Shown piece by piece: positions 37,480 through 47,700 of a stretch of 64,000 bases of DNA. The first letter of the stretch is position 1; each line of letters begins with the position of its first letter. The translations under genes were made by a program, and so were the position numbers. The notes under the pieces were generated by a model, which was given only the letters and a program-made list of their open reading frames with translations, had not been told where the DNA came from and searched no databases. The DNA is from Marsupella aquatica (Eukaryota; Marchantiophyta), in the NCBI GenBank assembly GCA_973895155.1, contig OZ316893.1, positions 21,018,001 through 21,082,000 of the forward strand. The letters run 5' to 3'.

Positions 37480-37815
37480 AGATATCAAGGTGATAAAAGA
37501 TGTCGAAGAGAAAAATGATGTCAAGTGAGAAAAAGAAGTTGAGGTGATATAATATGTTGAGAAGAGAAAAGATATCAAGGTGAACAAAAGATGTGAAGAG
37601 ATGTCAAAGAGAGAAAAAAAGATGTTGAGGAGAGAAAAGATGATTGTCAACATGATAAAATATGTCGAGGAGAGAGAATATATATGTCAAGGTGAGCAAA
37701 AGATATTGTGGCAAGAAAAGATATGAGGAGAGAAAAGATATGAGGGGATAAAAATGTTGAAATGAGAAAAAGATTTAAAGGGGAAAAAATATGCCAAGGA
37801 GAACAAATGATATGG
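37480..37815. repeat. GATGTCAAGGTGA minisatellite array
   Basis: Degenerate units built on AAGATGTCGAGGTGA and GAGAGAAAAGAT, 15-30 bp each. Related in sequence, but opposite in orientation, to the array at 49060-50050. Confidence 0.75.
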
Positions 37816-38154
37816 AAATGAGCTCACATTTTAGGTGATATCTAGCAATATAATAGGCAATGCCGCCAAATAGAGGCTTTAGAGTCCGTTACCGACAACT
37901 CGTCACCCGGACCGTCCCGACCGCCTGATCTCAACTTCCTGGCCCTTCTCATCCCGGCTTGGCCATGACCTCCTGGCCCTTCCCTACAGCTCCCAGCATC
38001 ACTCCTGGCACAGCCTGACCTGGCCCGGCCCTCCCCGCAGCCCTGTTTACTCCTCCCGGTCTGGCACGGCCCGGCAAAACCCCCCCAACCCGACTCTGCC
38101 CAGCCCCACCTCCTCCTCCCCTCCTGCATAGGGCCTCGGACCCTCCTCGCCCCT

Positions 38155-38159
38155 GTTCG
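38155..38159. other. Copia target-site duplication, left copy
   Basis: GTTCG immediately before the 5' LTR; the matching GTTCG follows the 3' LTR at 47234-47238. Five bases is the normal copia duplication size. Confidence 0.85.
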
Positions 38160-38233
38160 TGTAGAGGTTAACTCAGTCTTGGGTTGAACTATGGTTAGTA
38201 TGTTAACTAGCGTTAGAGTAAACCCTAGTTGAA
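38160..38233 (+). repeat. Copia 5' LTR, first part
   Basis: Matches 46914-46987 of the 3' LTR with one substitution (AGCG versus AGGG) and ends at TTGAA, where the nested element is inserted. Confidence 0.92.
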
Positions 38234-38779
38234 ACACGATTTCGGACCGAACGAGAACTATTTCCTCTAAACGAGAAGTGTATTTTCATTTTCCGCCGAA
38301 TCGCGCAAAATCGGCAGTTTTTTTCATCAAAAACATATTTTTGGGGAAATAATGTAATTCGTATCGGAGTTCGGATGGAGTTCGGATTGAAACAGCAAAT
38401 TTAATAATGATCAAAACCAATGAAATTCATGCTAACAAACATTCATATTATCAAGGAACAATTAGATTCGAAAAACTTTCTCCTCAACCTCATATTCACG
38501 CTCTCCAAAGATATATGAAAGGTCTTATCTATAAATCCATATCCACGTTTCGAGCCAAGTGCGATAACTGTATCGGACTCCGGATTTGAGCCACGAAAGC
38601 TCCGACCCAATCTCAGTTTTCTCAGTTTTTGGATATTTACCAAAAATATTTTACATCACAGTCGATAAGAATTACTGCACGGTTCGTCAAACTTACCTTG
38701 CAGTTACCTCCGCAATTGACCAGTTACCTCCGCAAGTGACCATAGTCAACATGCCATTCTTTCAACAGCAATGCGCAGT

Positions 38780-39267
38780 CCGATAAAATTATCGCGAAAA
38801 CTACGGGCGACAAAAATACTAGTCGACAATACTAAGATCCTTCGGTTCATCGGTTAAATTTCAAAATTCCTATCCATATGAAGAAAACTCTTCGCAATAC
38901 CAACATCAGATAAATTTATCGCTTCAATTTCAAAATTGCAACTTCCATATGAAGGAACCACTTTTGCAATACCAACATCAGATAAATTTATCGCTTCAAT
39001 TTCAAATTGCAACTTCCATATGAAGGAACCCCTTTTGCAATACCAACATCAGATAAATTTATCGCTTCAATTTCAAATTGCAACTTCCATATGAAGGAAC
39101 CACTTTTGCAATACCAACATCAGATAAATACACTCTGAACCACACAACCCGAAGTCAGGGGAGGCAGAGTCAATTACATTCAAAGTGTTTCTTTACAAGC
39201 TCTTCTCGAGCAAACCTAAGAGCACCCAAAATCGACTAGAGGAATGAGGAGTGCGATAAATTTATCG
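38780..39267. repeat. Left block of GATAAATTTATC palindromes
   Basis: Perfect 12-bp palindromes at 38909-38920, 38981-38992, 39052-39063 and 39255-39266, the last extended to CGATAAATTTATCG. A variant CGATAAAATTATCG is at 38781-38794. The first three lie at the same place in successive 71-bp tandem units. Confidence 0.9.
38873..39128. repeat. 71-bp tandem repeat, about 3.6 copies
   Basis: Units start at TCCATATGAAG at 38873, 38944, 39015 and 39086, each followed by TTTTGCAATACCAACATCAG and the palindrome. The last unit loses the palindrome after GATAAATA. Confidence 0.9.
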
Positions 39268-39293
39268 GATGTTCGCAGCAATACCTCATCCAC

Positions 39294-39722
39294 TCAGACT
39301 CGTCCATGCCATGCAAGAATTGTCCGCTTCCCGCTTTCTCCAAGATTTATCCAAACTCTATGAAACTGATCTAACTGCTCATACGAAAAGCACCCAAGCA
39401 TATCTATGGGAGGGAGGAAATGAGTTTCCTCTTGGAAGACCCTAGCAATATGTATGTTTGAGAGAAGGTCGGCATTAGGAATGCTTGCGAGCATTTTGTT
39501 TATGTCATTGATCTCACGGACTGCATATTTCAATAGCGCCCAAAATTGTGTACCAACAACAAGATGGTTCCATTTCTTTGAGGTGGCTCCAAGACAAATG
39601 ATTGTTCTCATTCGAGTCAGTCGTTCTTCTGGTAGAAGTTTTAGGTCAAGGCCAAGGTGTTCATCTTGTGTGCAAGACAAGGCTAGGAGGGGCCAAATGT
39701 GAGATTCAACAAACTTCCGCAT
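39294..39722 (-). CDS. F-box-like ORF inside the nested element
   Basis: 143 codons (ATG 39722). The middle reads LLPEERLTRM, then SKKWNHLVVGTQFWALLKYA, which resembles an F-box followed by its 'KRW..L....FW' helix. A second minus-strand start (ATG 39817) opens an overlapping frame with coding-like sequence, so the original gene may have extended upstream and since been frameshifted. It could be a host F-box gene fragment captured by the element. The F-box reading is tentative; no transposase motif was seen. Confidence 0.35.
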   Translation of the reverse strand: MRKFVESHIWPLLALSCTQDEHLGLDLKLLPEERLTRMRTIICLGATSKKWNHLVVGTQFWALLKYAVREINDINKMLASIPNADLLSNIHIARVFQEETHFLPPIDMLGCFSYEQLDQFHRVWINLGESGKRTILAWHGRV

Positions 39723-40011
39723 TCCACACCGGGCACTTTTCCTCGAATATATTTCCTATGCTCGTGGGCTAAAACGGATCCCATCTTTGCAACGATTAGA
39801 TTCTCTAATGCAGCCATGAAGCAGAGCTACCAAAACCACCAATAAAAATACCTTCAATCACCAGGTGTAACCGAACACATCCACAGTACCAACCCTGCAC
39901 GACAATTTAACGATTAGGACTCGTGACATATTATATTCGCTGCGCAAGGGTAGGACTTGTTTATTTAAATATGTCCTTACAAGACGCGCCTCAATGAAAA
40001 GGTCGAAACAC

Positions 40012-40341
40012 TCATCGTGAAAGGTTCACCCAAGGGTCTTCGTTCCAAATCTTACAACAGAAGTGAGCTTGTTTGTGGTACTTGTTGTCAAGACGACGAC
40101 AACAATAGTTACAAGAAAACTCCAAAGAATATAAACATGCCATTAACATCAACCTCGAACGAATTGGAACTCCTGCATCATTCATTCCGCAGAATTCAAT
40201 GCGGAGAGGATTCTGCCTATCTCCAGGATCAGTACCACCCATCCACAATGCTCCTATACCGATGGGGAGAACTTTGAGTCGCACGAGTCTCTTGTACAAC
40301 CGGCGTGCACGTTTGACACGATTTTCAAGGAAGACAGCCAT
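40012..40341 (-). CDS. Uncharacterised ORF inside the nested element, 109 codons
   Basis: ATG 40341. Basic N-terminus (MAVFLENRVKRARRLYKRLV), a Gly-rich middle and a Cys-containing hydrophobic stretch. No family recognised. Same strand as, and upstream of, the F-box-like ORF, so both could belong to one transcript. Confidence 0.25.
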   Translation of the reverse strand: MAVFLENRVKRARRLYKRLVRLKVLPIGIGALWMGGTDPGDRQNPLRIEFCGMNDAGVPIRSRLMLMACLYSLEFSCNYCCRRLDNKYHKQAHFCCKIWNEDPWVNLSR

Positions 40342-40474
40342 TTGTCACAATACCTATTGTCCACGGAGTGCAATCGACCTTCCGTTGTGCCTCCTAAACC
40401 CGGCAACAGTGCGACATCAGAGATGAAGATGAGTCTCCAAACAAAACAAAGGAAAATTATTCTCACAGGAGGAT

Positions 40475-40806
40475 GCGATAAGTTTATCGCACTCCGCATT
40501 CGAATTGAAAATATGACTTCCTCAGACACCTAACCCCTGAATTCAATCTTTCACAAAAATGACAACTCCGATAAATTTATCGGATTCTCAATTACTCCTC
40601 TTTCCATGAAAGGAATGAAGACTCCGATAAATTTATCGGAATGAAGGCAACACCTCTCTAAACACTGGATCAAATGATTGCAACGGAGGAATGCAGAATG
40701 CGATAAATTTATCGCAGTCCGCTCGGATCTGGACATTTTACACTAAATGACTAGTTAGTCTTACATGGAGAACTTGAACAGGAATGGTTGTTTTGATAAA
40801 TTTATC
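40475..40806. repeat. Right block of GATAAATTTATC palindromes
   Basis: Five sites: GCGATAAGTTTATCGC (40475-40490), CCGATAAATTTATCGG (40568-40583), an 18-bp palindrome at 40623-40640, another at 40699-40716, and GATAAATTTATC at 40795-40806. Spacing is irregular, 55-92 bp. Confidence 0.9.
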
Positions 40807-41254
40807 GAGTTTTTGGTAGAAAGAGTCGAATCGCTTGGGAGGAATGTAAGACTCGATGGGAGTTTGGTATTCGCTCTCAATCAGGAGATATTTGCTCTGG
40901 CGAAAGCAAACGTTTTATGGGCAGCCCGCTCCTCTTTATATAGGAGACGCTCTAAACCATGGTTAATTTCCCCTTAACCATGGTTAAGTTTCCCCTTTAC
41001 CTGGGTTAGTGCGTGGTCATTCCTGGATTACGCGGTTCGGACCAAGTTACTCGCAGTTTGGACTTTTTCACTGACGGAATGTAAAACCCAATGCACGTAT
41101 CGCTCCCTGCATTCCCGCGGTGATGCAATGGAGGAAAGTGGCGTTTCAGAGAGTTTTTGCCAGTTTTATCGGTCATTGCATTGCCTTAGAAAAAAAACGG
41201 GATCGGGCTAAACGAGAACTCCGACACACTTCTCGGTCGGTCTGAAATCGTGTT

Positions 41255-41507
41255 TTGAAGAGTTGGTCTTTATCTCTTCAACTTCTATGTGGTGTGAGAA
41301 CACACAAGAAAGTTCTCAAGAGAGAACACAGTGATATAGCAAGAGATGAGAGCTTGAAGAGATGGGAGCTATGGTGATGCTTGAGTAGACACATAACCGT
41401 TAATAAAGCTTGGTCTTCCCGTGGACGTAGCCAACCTTGAGGCGAACCACGTAACTATGAGCACGTGTATGTTTGGAGTGTTTTTCCTAATCTAATTTCT
41501 CCCCACA
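41255..41507 (+). repeat. Copia 5' LTR, second part
   Basis: Continues the LTR after the nested element, starting with the duplicated TTGAA and ending CCCCACA. Matches 46983-47233 of the 3' LTR apart from a few substitutions, a 3-base and a 1-base indel. Confidence 0.92.
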
Positions 41508-41509
41508 AT

Positions 41510-41521
41510 TGGTATCAGAGC
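41510..41521 (+). other. Primer-binding site (initiator Met-tRNA)
   Basis: TGGTATCAGAGC two bases after the LTR end, the standard plant copia sequence complementary to the 3' end of initiator Met-tRNA. Confidence 0.9.
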
Positions 41522-42678
41522 TCAGATTTTTTCAGTCGATTAGGAACTCCATAGAACTTGCTTCAAGCAAAGCGAACAGCGGATGATTTCCTCTTCGAAG
41601 CGGAGCTATTGAAAGAATATCAGACTCAATCTTCTCACAAGTGTGGAGCACACAACGAGGGGCTCATTTCAATGAAGCAATGAAGGCCTGAGGTCAGAAA
41701 TGGAAACAATTGAAAGTGACGGTTTTCAATTTACGTTATCGGGCAAGAGATAAGGTCAATTTCTCAGATCAGTCTTTTTGATTGTTCTATCAGGACTTGA
41801 AACTGAGCTACGCTTGAGCGCCTTGTCTTTCTAGACATTTCGATATCAACATCGTTGAATTTTGTCAAACGGTTGAGAAGCAATCTTAATTTCAATTCTC
41901 ATTTTTTGAGCTCAAAATTTTGGCTATGGCAGATAACTTAATATCAGTCACTTTCACCGAATTGTTTCTCCCTCATTACTCCACCGTTTTGCGAGTTCTT
42001 TATATCAATCTTGATGCCCTCGAAGTCTAGTTTCTGAATCTGAAATCAGAATTAGATTTCGTCAAAAACTGAGACGGGAATTTGAGTGAATCCTCCGAGG
42101 GGTACTTTCTGCCGCGAGTAGTTGCGACTTCCGCGGACGCGCGAGGAGGTCGAAAACTTCGAGGAGGCCTTTTAGGGCTCGACAAGGCTCGGGCAGGGGG
42201 AAGTGCCCCCTGTGAAGTACCCCACAGGGGCTGTACAAGGGCGGACGGAATTTCCCGAAAAGATTATTTTTCCAAAGGCTTAAATTTTAACCGAAGGTCA
42301 AAAATTCCGAGCGACAAATAAAATCGGATCAACTTCAACTTTTGGAGAGGCATACTTGAGAAAGCTAGGCAAATATTGGTGAGTTCGATTCTGAAAAAGT
42401 ATACTAGTATAATCTTTGGCATAAGAGATTCCCTCGAGGGGTAATTATTTCATCTTTTACCCCCCTCCGGTCGGAGTAAAAATTCTCGGCACTCAAGAGT
42501 CCATTTGACAAACCGTTTTCAGAATTTGGAGCGTTACCTTGTGGGCTACACATAGGAGTGATCAGTTTCAAAATTCACCAACTTTCATTTTTGGCCTTAT
42601 TTTCACACCCCACATCTGAGCATTCGACATTTAATTCTTGTCGGAAGATGACTCCACACTACATTTGGCATTCCAGCA
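41522..42678 (+). other. Copia internal leader
   Basis: About 1.15 kb between primer-binding site and gag ATG. No gene supported; it would hold the RNA packaging region. Confidence 0.6.
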
Positions 42679-45600
42679 ATGGCAACTACTAGGATTGGAG
42701 GTCAAAGGTTTGAGGTGGAACAATTTGATGGTCGGATGGACTATACAATGTGGGAACGTAACGTGAGGGATGCGATTAGGGCGATGGGCCTAGGCAAGGT
42801 ACTAAGATCTCAACCCAAGGAGATGGAAGATGATGATTGGCATGATCTCCAGGATCAAGCGGTAAGTATTGTTGGCATGTACCTGAAAAACAATGTGAAG
42901 AAGCAGTTCGAGGAAAAAGCAACACAAACGGTGACGGACTTGTTTCAAGCATTGCGCAACAAGTACTACAAGAAGGAGATGTCAAACCAAATGTATGCAA
43001 GCCTGAAGCTCATGCAATTCAAAATGGCTGATGGAGTCAAGATTCAAGATCATATCGATCAGTTCAATGATCTTGTGGTTGACCTAGAGAATTTGGGGGA
43101 GTATTTGAGTGAAGAAAAGAAAGCCTTACAACTCTTGAGCTCACTACCACCTTCGTACCAATCTTTGTCTCGAGTTCTTCTATTCCGTGATAAGACAATT
43201 ATATCCTACAATGATGTGGTGAGTGCCCTGTTGACCGATGACATGCAGTCTAAACTGGTTTCTTCAGCTCATCCTACCTCAACCTCATCATCAACAGCAC
43301 TGTTGGTAGAAAGAGGCAAATCAAGGGAGCCATCTCATGAAAACAAAAGGTTTAACCCACCTCCCATGGAACGAGGAAGGTTCCAGGAGCGATCATTTGG
43401 TAGGAGGAGGTTTAGATCTAGATCTAGATCTAGATTTCGATCCAAATCACCATCCAAGTCTACTCGTGAGATAGAGTGTTGGAAGTGTGACAAAGTGGGC
43501 CACATGAAGAAGGATTGTCGCGTCAAAGACACATTCAAGGAAGTTATCGGTTCTTCAGCCCAAGTAGTTGTTCGAGAAGAGGATAGTGAAGGATTTGCAT
43601 TGTGTATCACTTCCCAAGTTGAGGATTATCAATGGATCTTGGATTCCGCTTGCTCGTATCACATGTGTTATATGCGTGAACTTTTCTCATCCTACACTCC
43701 TATCAACGGATCTGTTTTGATAGGAAATAATCATTCTTGCAAAGTTTTAGGGATTGGATCCGTAAAGATTCAACTACCCGGTGGCAAGTATTGTACTTTA
43801 TCAAATGTTAGACACATTCCAGAAATGTATAAGAATTTGATTTCTCTTGGCTACTTGGATGCGAAGAGTTATCAATGGAGTGCAACTGATGGGGTATTAA
43901 CAGTCACGCATGGATCAACTGAAGTTCTTATTGGCAAGAGGAAAAGAAACATCTATGTCTTGGAAGGCACCACCCTTCTTGCCGAAGTCAATTTGGTCAC
44001 ATCTCAGGAGGAGAAAATCAATTTATGGCATGCTCGGCTTGGTCACATGAGTGAAAAAAGTTTGGAAATCCTACACAAGCGACATCTCCTACCAGGATTG
44101 CAAGCATGCAAGTTGAGTTTTTGTGATCATTGCATTGTCGGCAAGAAAACAAGAACTCCATTTCTGACTGTCATTCATCATTCTAAAGTTGTACTTGAGT
44201 ATATTCATTCCGATGTGTGGGGTCCTACTCCGGTTTCCTCACATTTAGGCAAACAATACTATGTATCATTTATCGATGATTACTCAAGGTTTGTTTGGAT
44301 TTATTTCATTGCCCATAAGTTTGAAGTGCTTTCCATTTTCAAACAATGGGTAGCTCAAGTTGAGACACAGACTACAAAGAATGTGAGATATCTACGATCA
44401 AATAATGGTGGTGAATACACCTCTGGCGAGTTCAACACGTATTGTGCAAATAAGGGAATTACTCACCATGTCACAACTGTGTACACTCTTGAGCAAAATG
44501 GTGTTGTTGAGTGACTCAACCGCACATTGTTGGAGTGAACAAGGAGCATGTTGAGCCACTCTAAATTGCCACAAATCTTTTGGGCGGAAGCTGTCAACAT
44601 AGCTGCTTATCTAGTAAATGTCTCTCCTAGTCGAGCAATTACTTACAAAACCCCCTTTGAGCTATGGCACAATCGACCTGCTGATTATTCAAAGCTTAGG
44701 GTTTTTGGCTCCGAAGCATATGCACATGTTCCTAGCAACAATAGGACTAAGCTAGATCCTAGAGCCCATAAATGCATTTTTCTTGGTTATCAGCGTGATG
44801 TTAAAGGATATCGATTGTGGGATCCAGTTGATTGCAAGTTACTTGTTAGTCGGGATGTATCCTTCAATGAAGACAAATCATTGAAGGAGGGGGAGATAGG
44901 TCAATTCCCTACTACTAACAATGAGCAATCTCCTCCTCTAAGGGATTTAAGGAGAGAGGATGTGTCAAATGAAGAATATGTTGACACTACTATAAGGCAA
45001 AGCGCACTACAATCAGATCAGCCAGAGTCTTCAGTGCGAAGAGGAACTCGTAAATGTCAAGCTCGGGAAAGGTTATGGAACTTGGCTTCCTTCTGATCAT
45101 GTGGATTTGGATGAAGAATCTATTGATGCATTGGTGACAGAAGATGGAGATCCATCCTCATTTCGAGAGGTCCTAGCTTCTATGGAGAAGCAACAGTGGC
45201 AGGCGGCGATGCGCATGGAAATGAAATCACTTCATGATAACAAGACTTGGGAACTCACAAGTCTACCTAGTGACAAGCAGGCTGTTGATAGCAAGTGGGT
45301 GTATAGGAAGAAAGATGGACCCATGGAGGATGCTGAGAAGATATTTAAGGCTCGGCTGGTAGCCAAGGGTTTTACTCAACAGAAAGGTATAGACTACAAT
45401 GAGGTTTTTTCACCCGTAGCAAAGTATTCAACAATACGTTTGCTATGTGCTCTTGTAGTTTTATTTGATCTGGTTTTAGATCAAATGGATGTTGTCAGGG
45501 CATTCTTGTATGGATCGTTGGATGAGGTGATTTACATGAGGCAACCAGAGGGTTTTGTGCAAAAGGGCAAGGAAAATTTGGTATGCAGGTTGCTAAAATT

Positions 45601-46719
45601 CTTGTATGGATTAAAGCAGAGCCCAAGGCAGTGGAACAAGCGTTTTGATGAATTTTTGAAATCACTTGGATTTGTGCGAAGTGTGTATGATCCATGTGTT
45701 TACATCAGGCGTGTGAACAACACAGGTTTTAAGCTTGTCATCCTTGTACTTTATGTGGATGACATGCTCATTGCAGCACAGGATAGGGGCGAAGTTGATA
45801 AGCTTAAGGCCCAACTCAGTTCTGAGTTTAAGATGAAGGATTTGGGCACAGCCAAGAGGATCCTAGGCATGGAGATTGTCAGGGATGTTAACAAAGTCAA
45901 ACTTTGGCTGACGCAGAAAAGATATGCAGAGAAGGTACTCTCAAAATTCAACATGGAAGATGCTAAGGCTGTGAGTGTTCCTTTGGCAAGGCATTTCAAT
46001 ATTTCTGTAGCATTTTGTCCGTCGGATGCGAAAGAAAAAAGTTTGATGTCCAACGTTCCTTATGAAGTGCTGTGGGTAGTTTAATGTATCTCATGGTATG
46101 CACCCGACCAGACATAGCTTATGCCGTTAGCAAGGTATGCAGATACATGGCAAATCCAGGAAAAGTTCATTGGGAAGCAGTGAAATGGATTTTGCGCTAC
46201 ATCAGAGGTTCCACTAAGAAGGGTTTATTGTTTGATGCAAGTTCAAACAATATGAAAGTGCTTCAAGGTTATGTGGATGCAGACTACGCAGGTGATCCGA
46301 ATAAAAGGAGATCGACAACTAGATATGTATTTACACTTGCTGGTGGATGCATTAGTTGGAAGTCTACTCTCCAAAAGTGTGTTGCAAAGTCTACTATGGA
46401 TGCCGAGTATGTAGCAGCAGCAGAAGCAGCATCAGAGACCATTTGGTTGAAAAAGCTTGTCACGGAGATGGGTTTATCACAGGAGTGTGTATATCTTCAT
46501 TGTGACAGTCAAAGTACAATTTACACTGCCAAGAATCAGGTGATGGATGGCAGGGTAAAGCACATTGATGTCCGCCATCATTTCATCTGTCAGGCATTAT
46601 CGGATGATGAATTTGAGCTTGTCAAGATTGATGGAAAGCTTAATCCAACGGATGCTTTTACCAAAGTATTAGACTCCAATAGTTTTTCAAGGCATTGTAA
46701 TTATTTACAAATATTGTAA
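42679..46719 (+). pseudogene. Copia gag-pol polyprotein, inactivated
   Basis: ATG 42679. Gag domain (about 1-240), an Arg/Ser-rich basic stretch, then zinc knuckle CWKCDKVGHMKKDC (267-280). Protease motif DSACSYHM (322-329; DSA instead of DSG occurs in some plant copia elements). GAG-pre-integrase with WHARLGHM (from 450). Integrase catalytic residues D512 and E611 are present, but the middle Asp is Asn575 (NNGGEY). Stops TGA at 44512-44514 and 44536-44538 follow E611. The frame shifts by one at about 45070-45077 (after the integrase and linker) and returns at about 46062 (one base lost). RT keeps YVDD (45752-45763), and RNase H runs at about 46260-46700 with DADYAGD, DAEY and CDSQS. The known roles are capsid formation, cDNA synthesis and integration; this copy could only be moved in trans. 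Confidence 0.9.
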
Positions 46720-46902
46720 ATATAGAGTTAACCAAGAAAATGTCTCTATATGAGTACTCCATCTGATGGCTTATCGGCTACGGCTTAGTTCTAGTTAACC
46801 CTTGCATTAGGGGGAGGGTCTTTTGGCCCTACTGTCTTGAACTTCCCGCGGAGGAACTTGTAAGGAAAAGACAATGTTATGAACCCTCCCAAGACGTGAG
46901 TC

Positions 46903-46911
46903 AAGGGGGAG
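46903..46911 (+). other. Polypurine tract
   Basis: AAGGGGGAG just before the 3' LTR, the expected plus-strand primer site. Confidence 0.75.
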
Positions 46912-46913
46912 TT

Positions 46914-47233
46914 TGTAGAGGTTAACTCAGTCTTGGGTTGAACTATGGTTAGTATGTTAACTAGGGTTAGAGTAAACCCTAGTTGAAGAGTTGGTCCTTA
47001 TCTCTACTTCTATGTGGTGTGAGAACACACAAGAGAGTTCTCAAGAGAGAACACAGTGATATAGCAAGAGATGAGAGCTTGAAGAGATGGGAGCTATGGT
47101 GATGCTTGAGTAGACACATAACCGTTAATAAAGCTTGGTCTTCCCGTGGACGTAGCCAACCTTGAGGCGAACCACGTAACTATTGAGCACGTGTATGTTT
47201 GGAGTGTTTTTCTTGATCTGATTTCTCCCCACA
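46914..47233 (+). repeat. Copia 3' LTR
   Basis: 320 bp, TGTAGAGG...CCCACA, uninterrupted; serves as the empty-site reference for the element nested in the 5' LTR. Followed by TSD GTTCG (47234-47238). Confidence 0.93.
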
Positions 47234-47238
47234 GTTCG

Positions 47239-47700
47239 CACCTCCTCCTTGCCCCTTCAGCATAGGGCCTTGGGCCCAGTAATGAAGTGCCCCCAAAGGA
47301 AGGGAGCATTTAAAGCTCTCCCCCCCTCCCAATGCCTCGCCTCCCCTCCTGGCTTGCGCATAGGGCTTTGGGCCCTCGCCCTTGCTCGCCCAGTAATCAA
47401 GTGCCCCCAAAGGGAGGGAGCATTTAAAGTTCTCCCCCCTCCCGCGCGATGCCTCACCTCCCCTCCCCTCCTGGCTCGTGCATAGGGCTTTGGGCCCTCC
47501 TTGCCCCTGCTCACACCTGAATGCCCCCTCGCCCTTCTTTGTCTCGGGCTCCCATGTGTCTTTGTTGGGTTCGTGACTGGCCCGAGGCCCTATGCTGAAG
47601 GGGCACTTGATTACTGGGCCCCAGGCCCTCCCATCCGATTCTCGCTCCGCCGACGACAAAGACTGGCGATGACGGGGCGAGGCAATTCAAGAGCCCTGGC
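47239..47700. repeat. GC-rich tandem repeat, right flank of the copia insertion
   Basis: A unit containing GCATAGGG(C/T)(C/T)TTGGGCCC, CAAGTGCCCCCAAAGG and GAGCATTTAAAG recurs from about 47260, 47358 and 47480. A matching GCATAGGGCC lies at 38126, left of the copia element, showing that the element split this repeat. Frames through it are low-complexity. Confidence 0.7.

Larger units (their letters stand above)
37452..38159 (-). mobile_element. Helitron-like element, 3' end at 37452
   Basis: On the minus strand: hairpin TTCGT-GCA-ACGAA (37079 offset not used; bases 37467-37479), an 11-nt spacer, CTAG (37452-37455), then T as the flanking base. A short palindrome about 11 nt before a terminal CTRR, inserted ahead of T, is the standard Helitron 3' end. 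Inward come a GATGTC-type array (37480-37815) and a C-rich minisatellite (37880-38159) interrupted by the copia element at 38160; similar GC-rich sequence resumes at 47239. No Rep/helicase is seen, so it would be non-autonomous. The 5' end is not located. Confidence 0.6.
38234..41254. mobile_element. Nested terminal-inverted-repeat element in the copia 5' LTR
   Basis: The insertion is defined by comparison with the uninterrupted 3' LTR: TTGAA precedes it (38229-38233) and is repeated after it (41255-41259), a 5-bp duplication. Its ends are inverted repeats of about 24 bp starting ACACGATTTC, with 2 mismatches, at 38234-38257 and near 41230-41253. A TAAACGAGAA motif lies inside each end. Between lie blocks of GATAAATTTATC palindromes (38780-39266 and 40476-40806), a 71-bp tandem array and two minus-strand ORFs of unknown role. 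No transposase motif is visible, so it is probably non-autonomous. The 5-bp duplication and CACG ends do not match the superfamily rules I know well (hAT 8 bp, MULE 9 bp, CACTA 3 bp). Confidence 0.8.
38160..47233 (+). mobile_element. Ty1/copia LTR retrotransposon, with a nested insertion
   Basis: Structure: TSD GTTCG, 5' LTR starting TGTAGAGG and ending CCCACA, primer-binding site complementary to initiator Met-tRNA, an untranslated leader, one gag-pol region in copia order (gag, protease, integrase, RT, RNase H), a purine tract, 3' LTR and TSD. Without the 3-kb element nested in its 5' LTR it would be about 6.0 kb. By my own alignment the LTRs differ at about 6 substitutions and 2 small indels over 320 bp (about 98% identical), so the insertion is fairly recent. 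The coding region is nevertheless broken, so this copy cannot move by itself. Confidence 0.93.

Noticed and set aside
38234-41254. Assignment of the nested element to Transib or CACTA
   Set aside because: Transib also makes 5-bp duplications with CAC-type ends, and CACTA elements have subterminal repeats, but the ends here (CACGATTTC) fit neither consensus and there is no transposase to support either.
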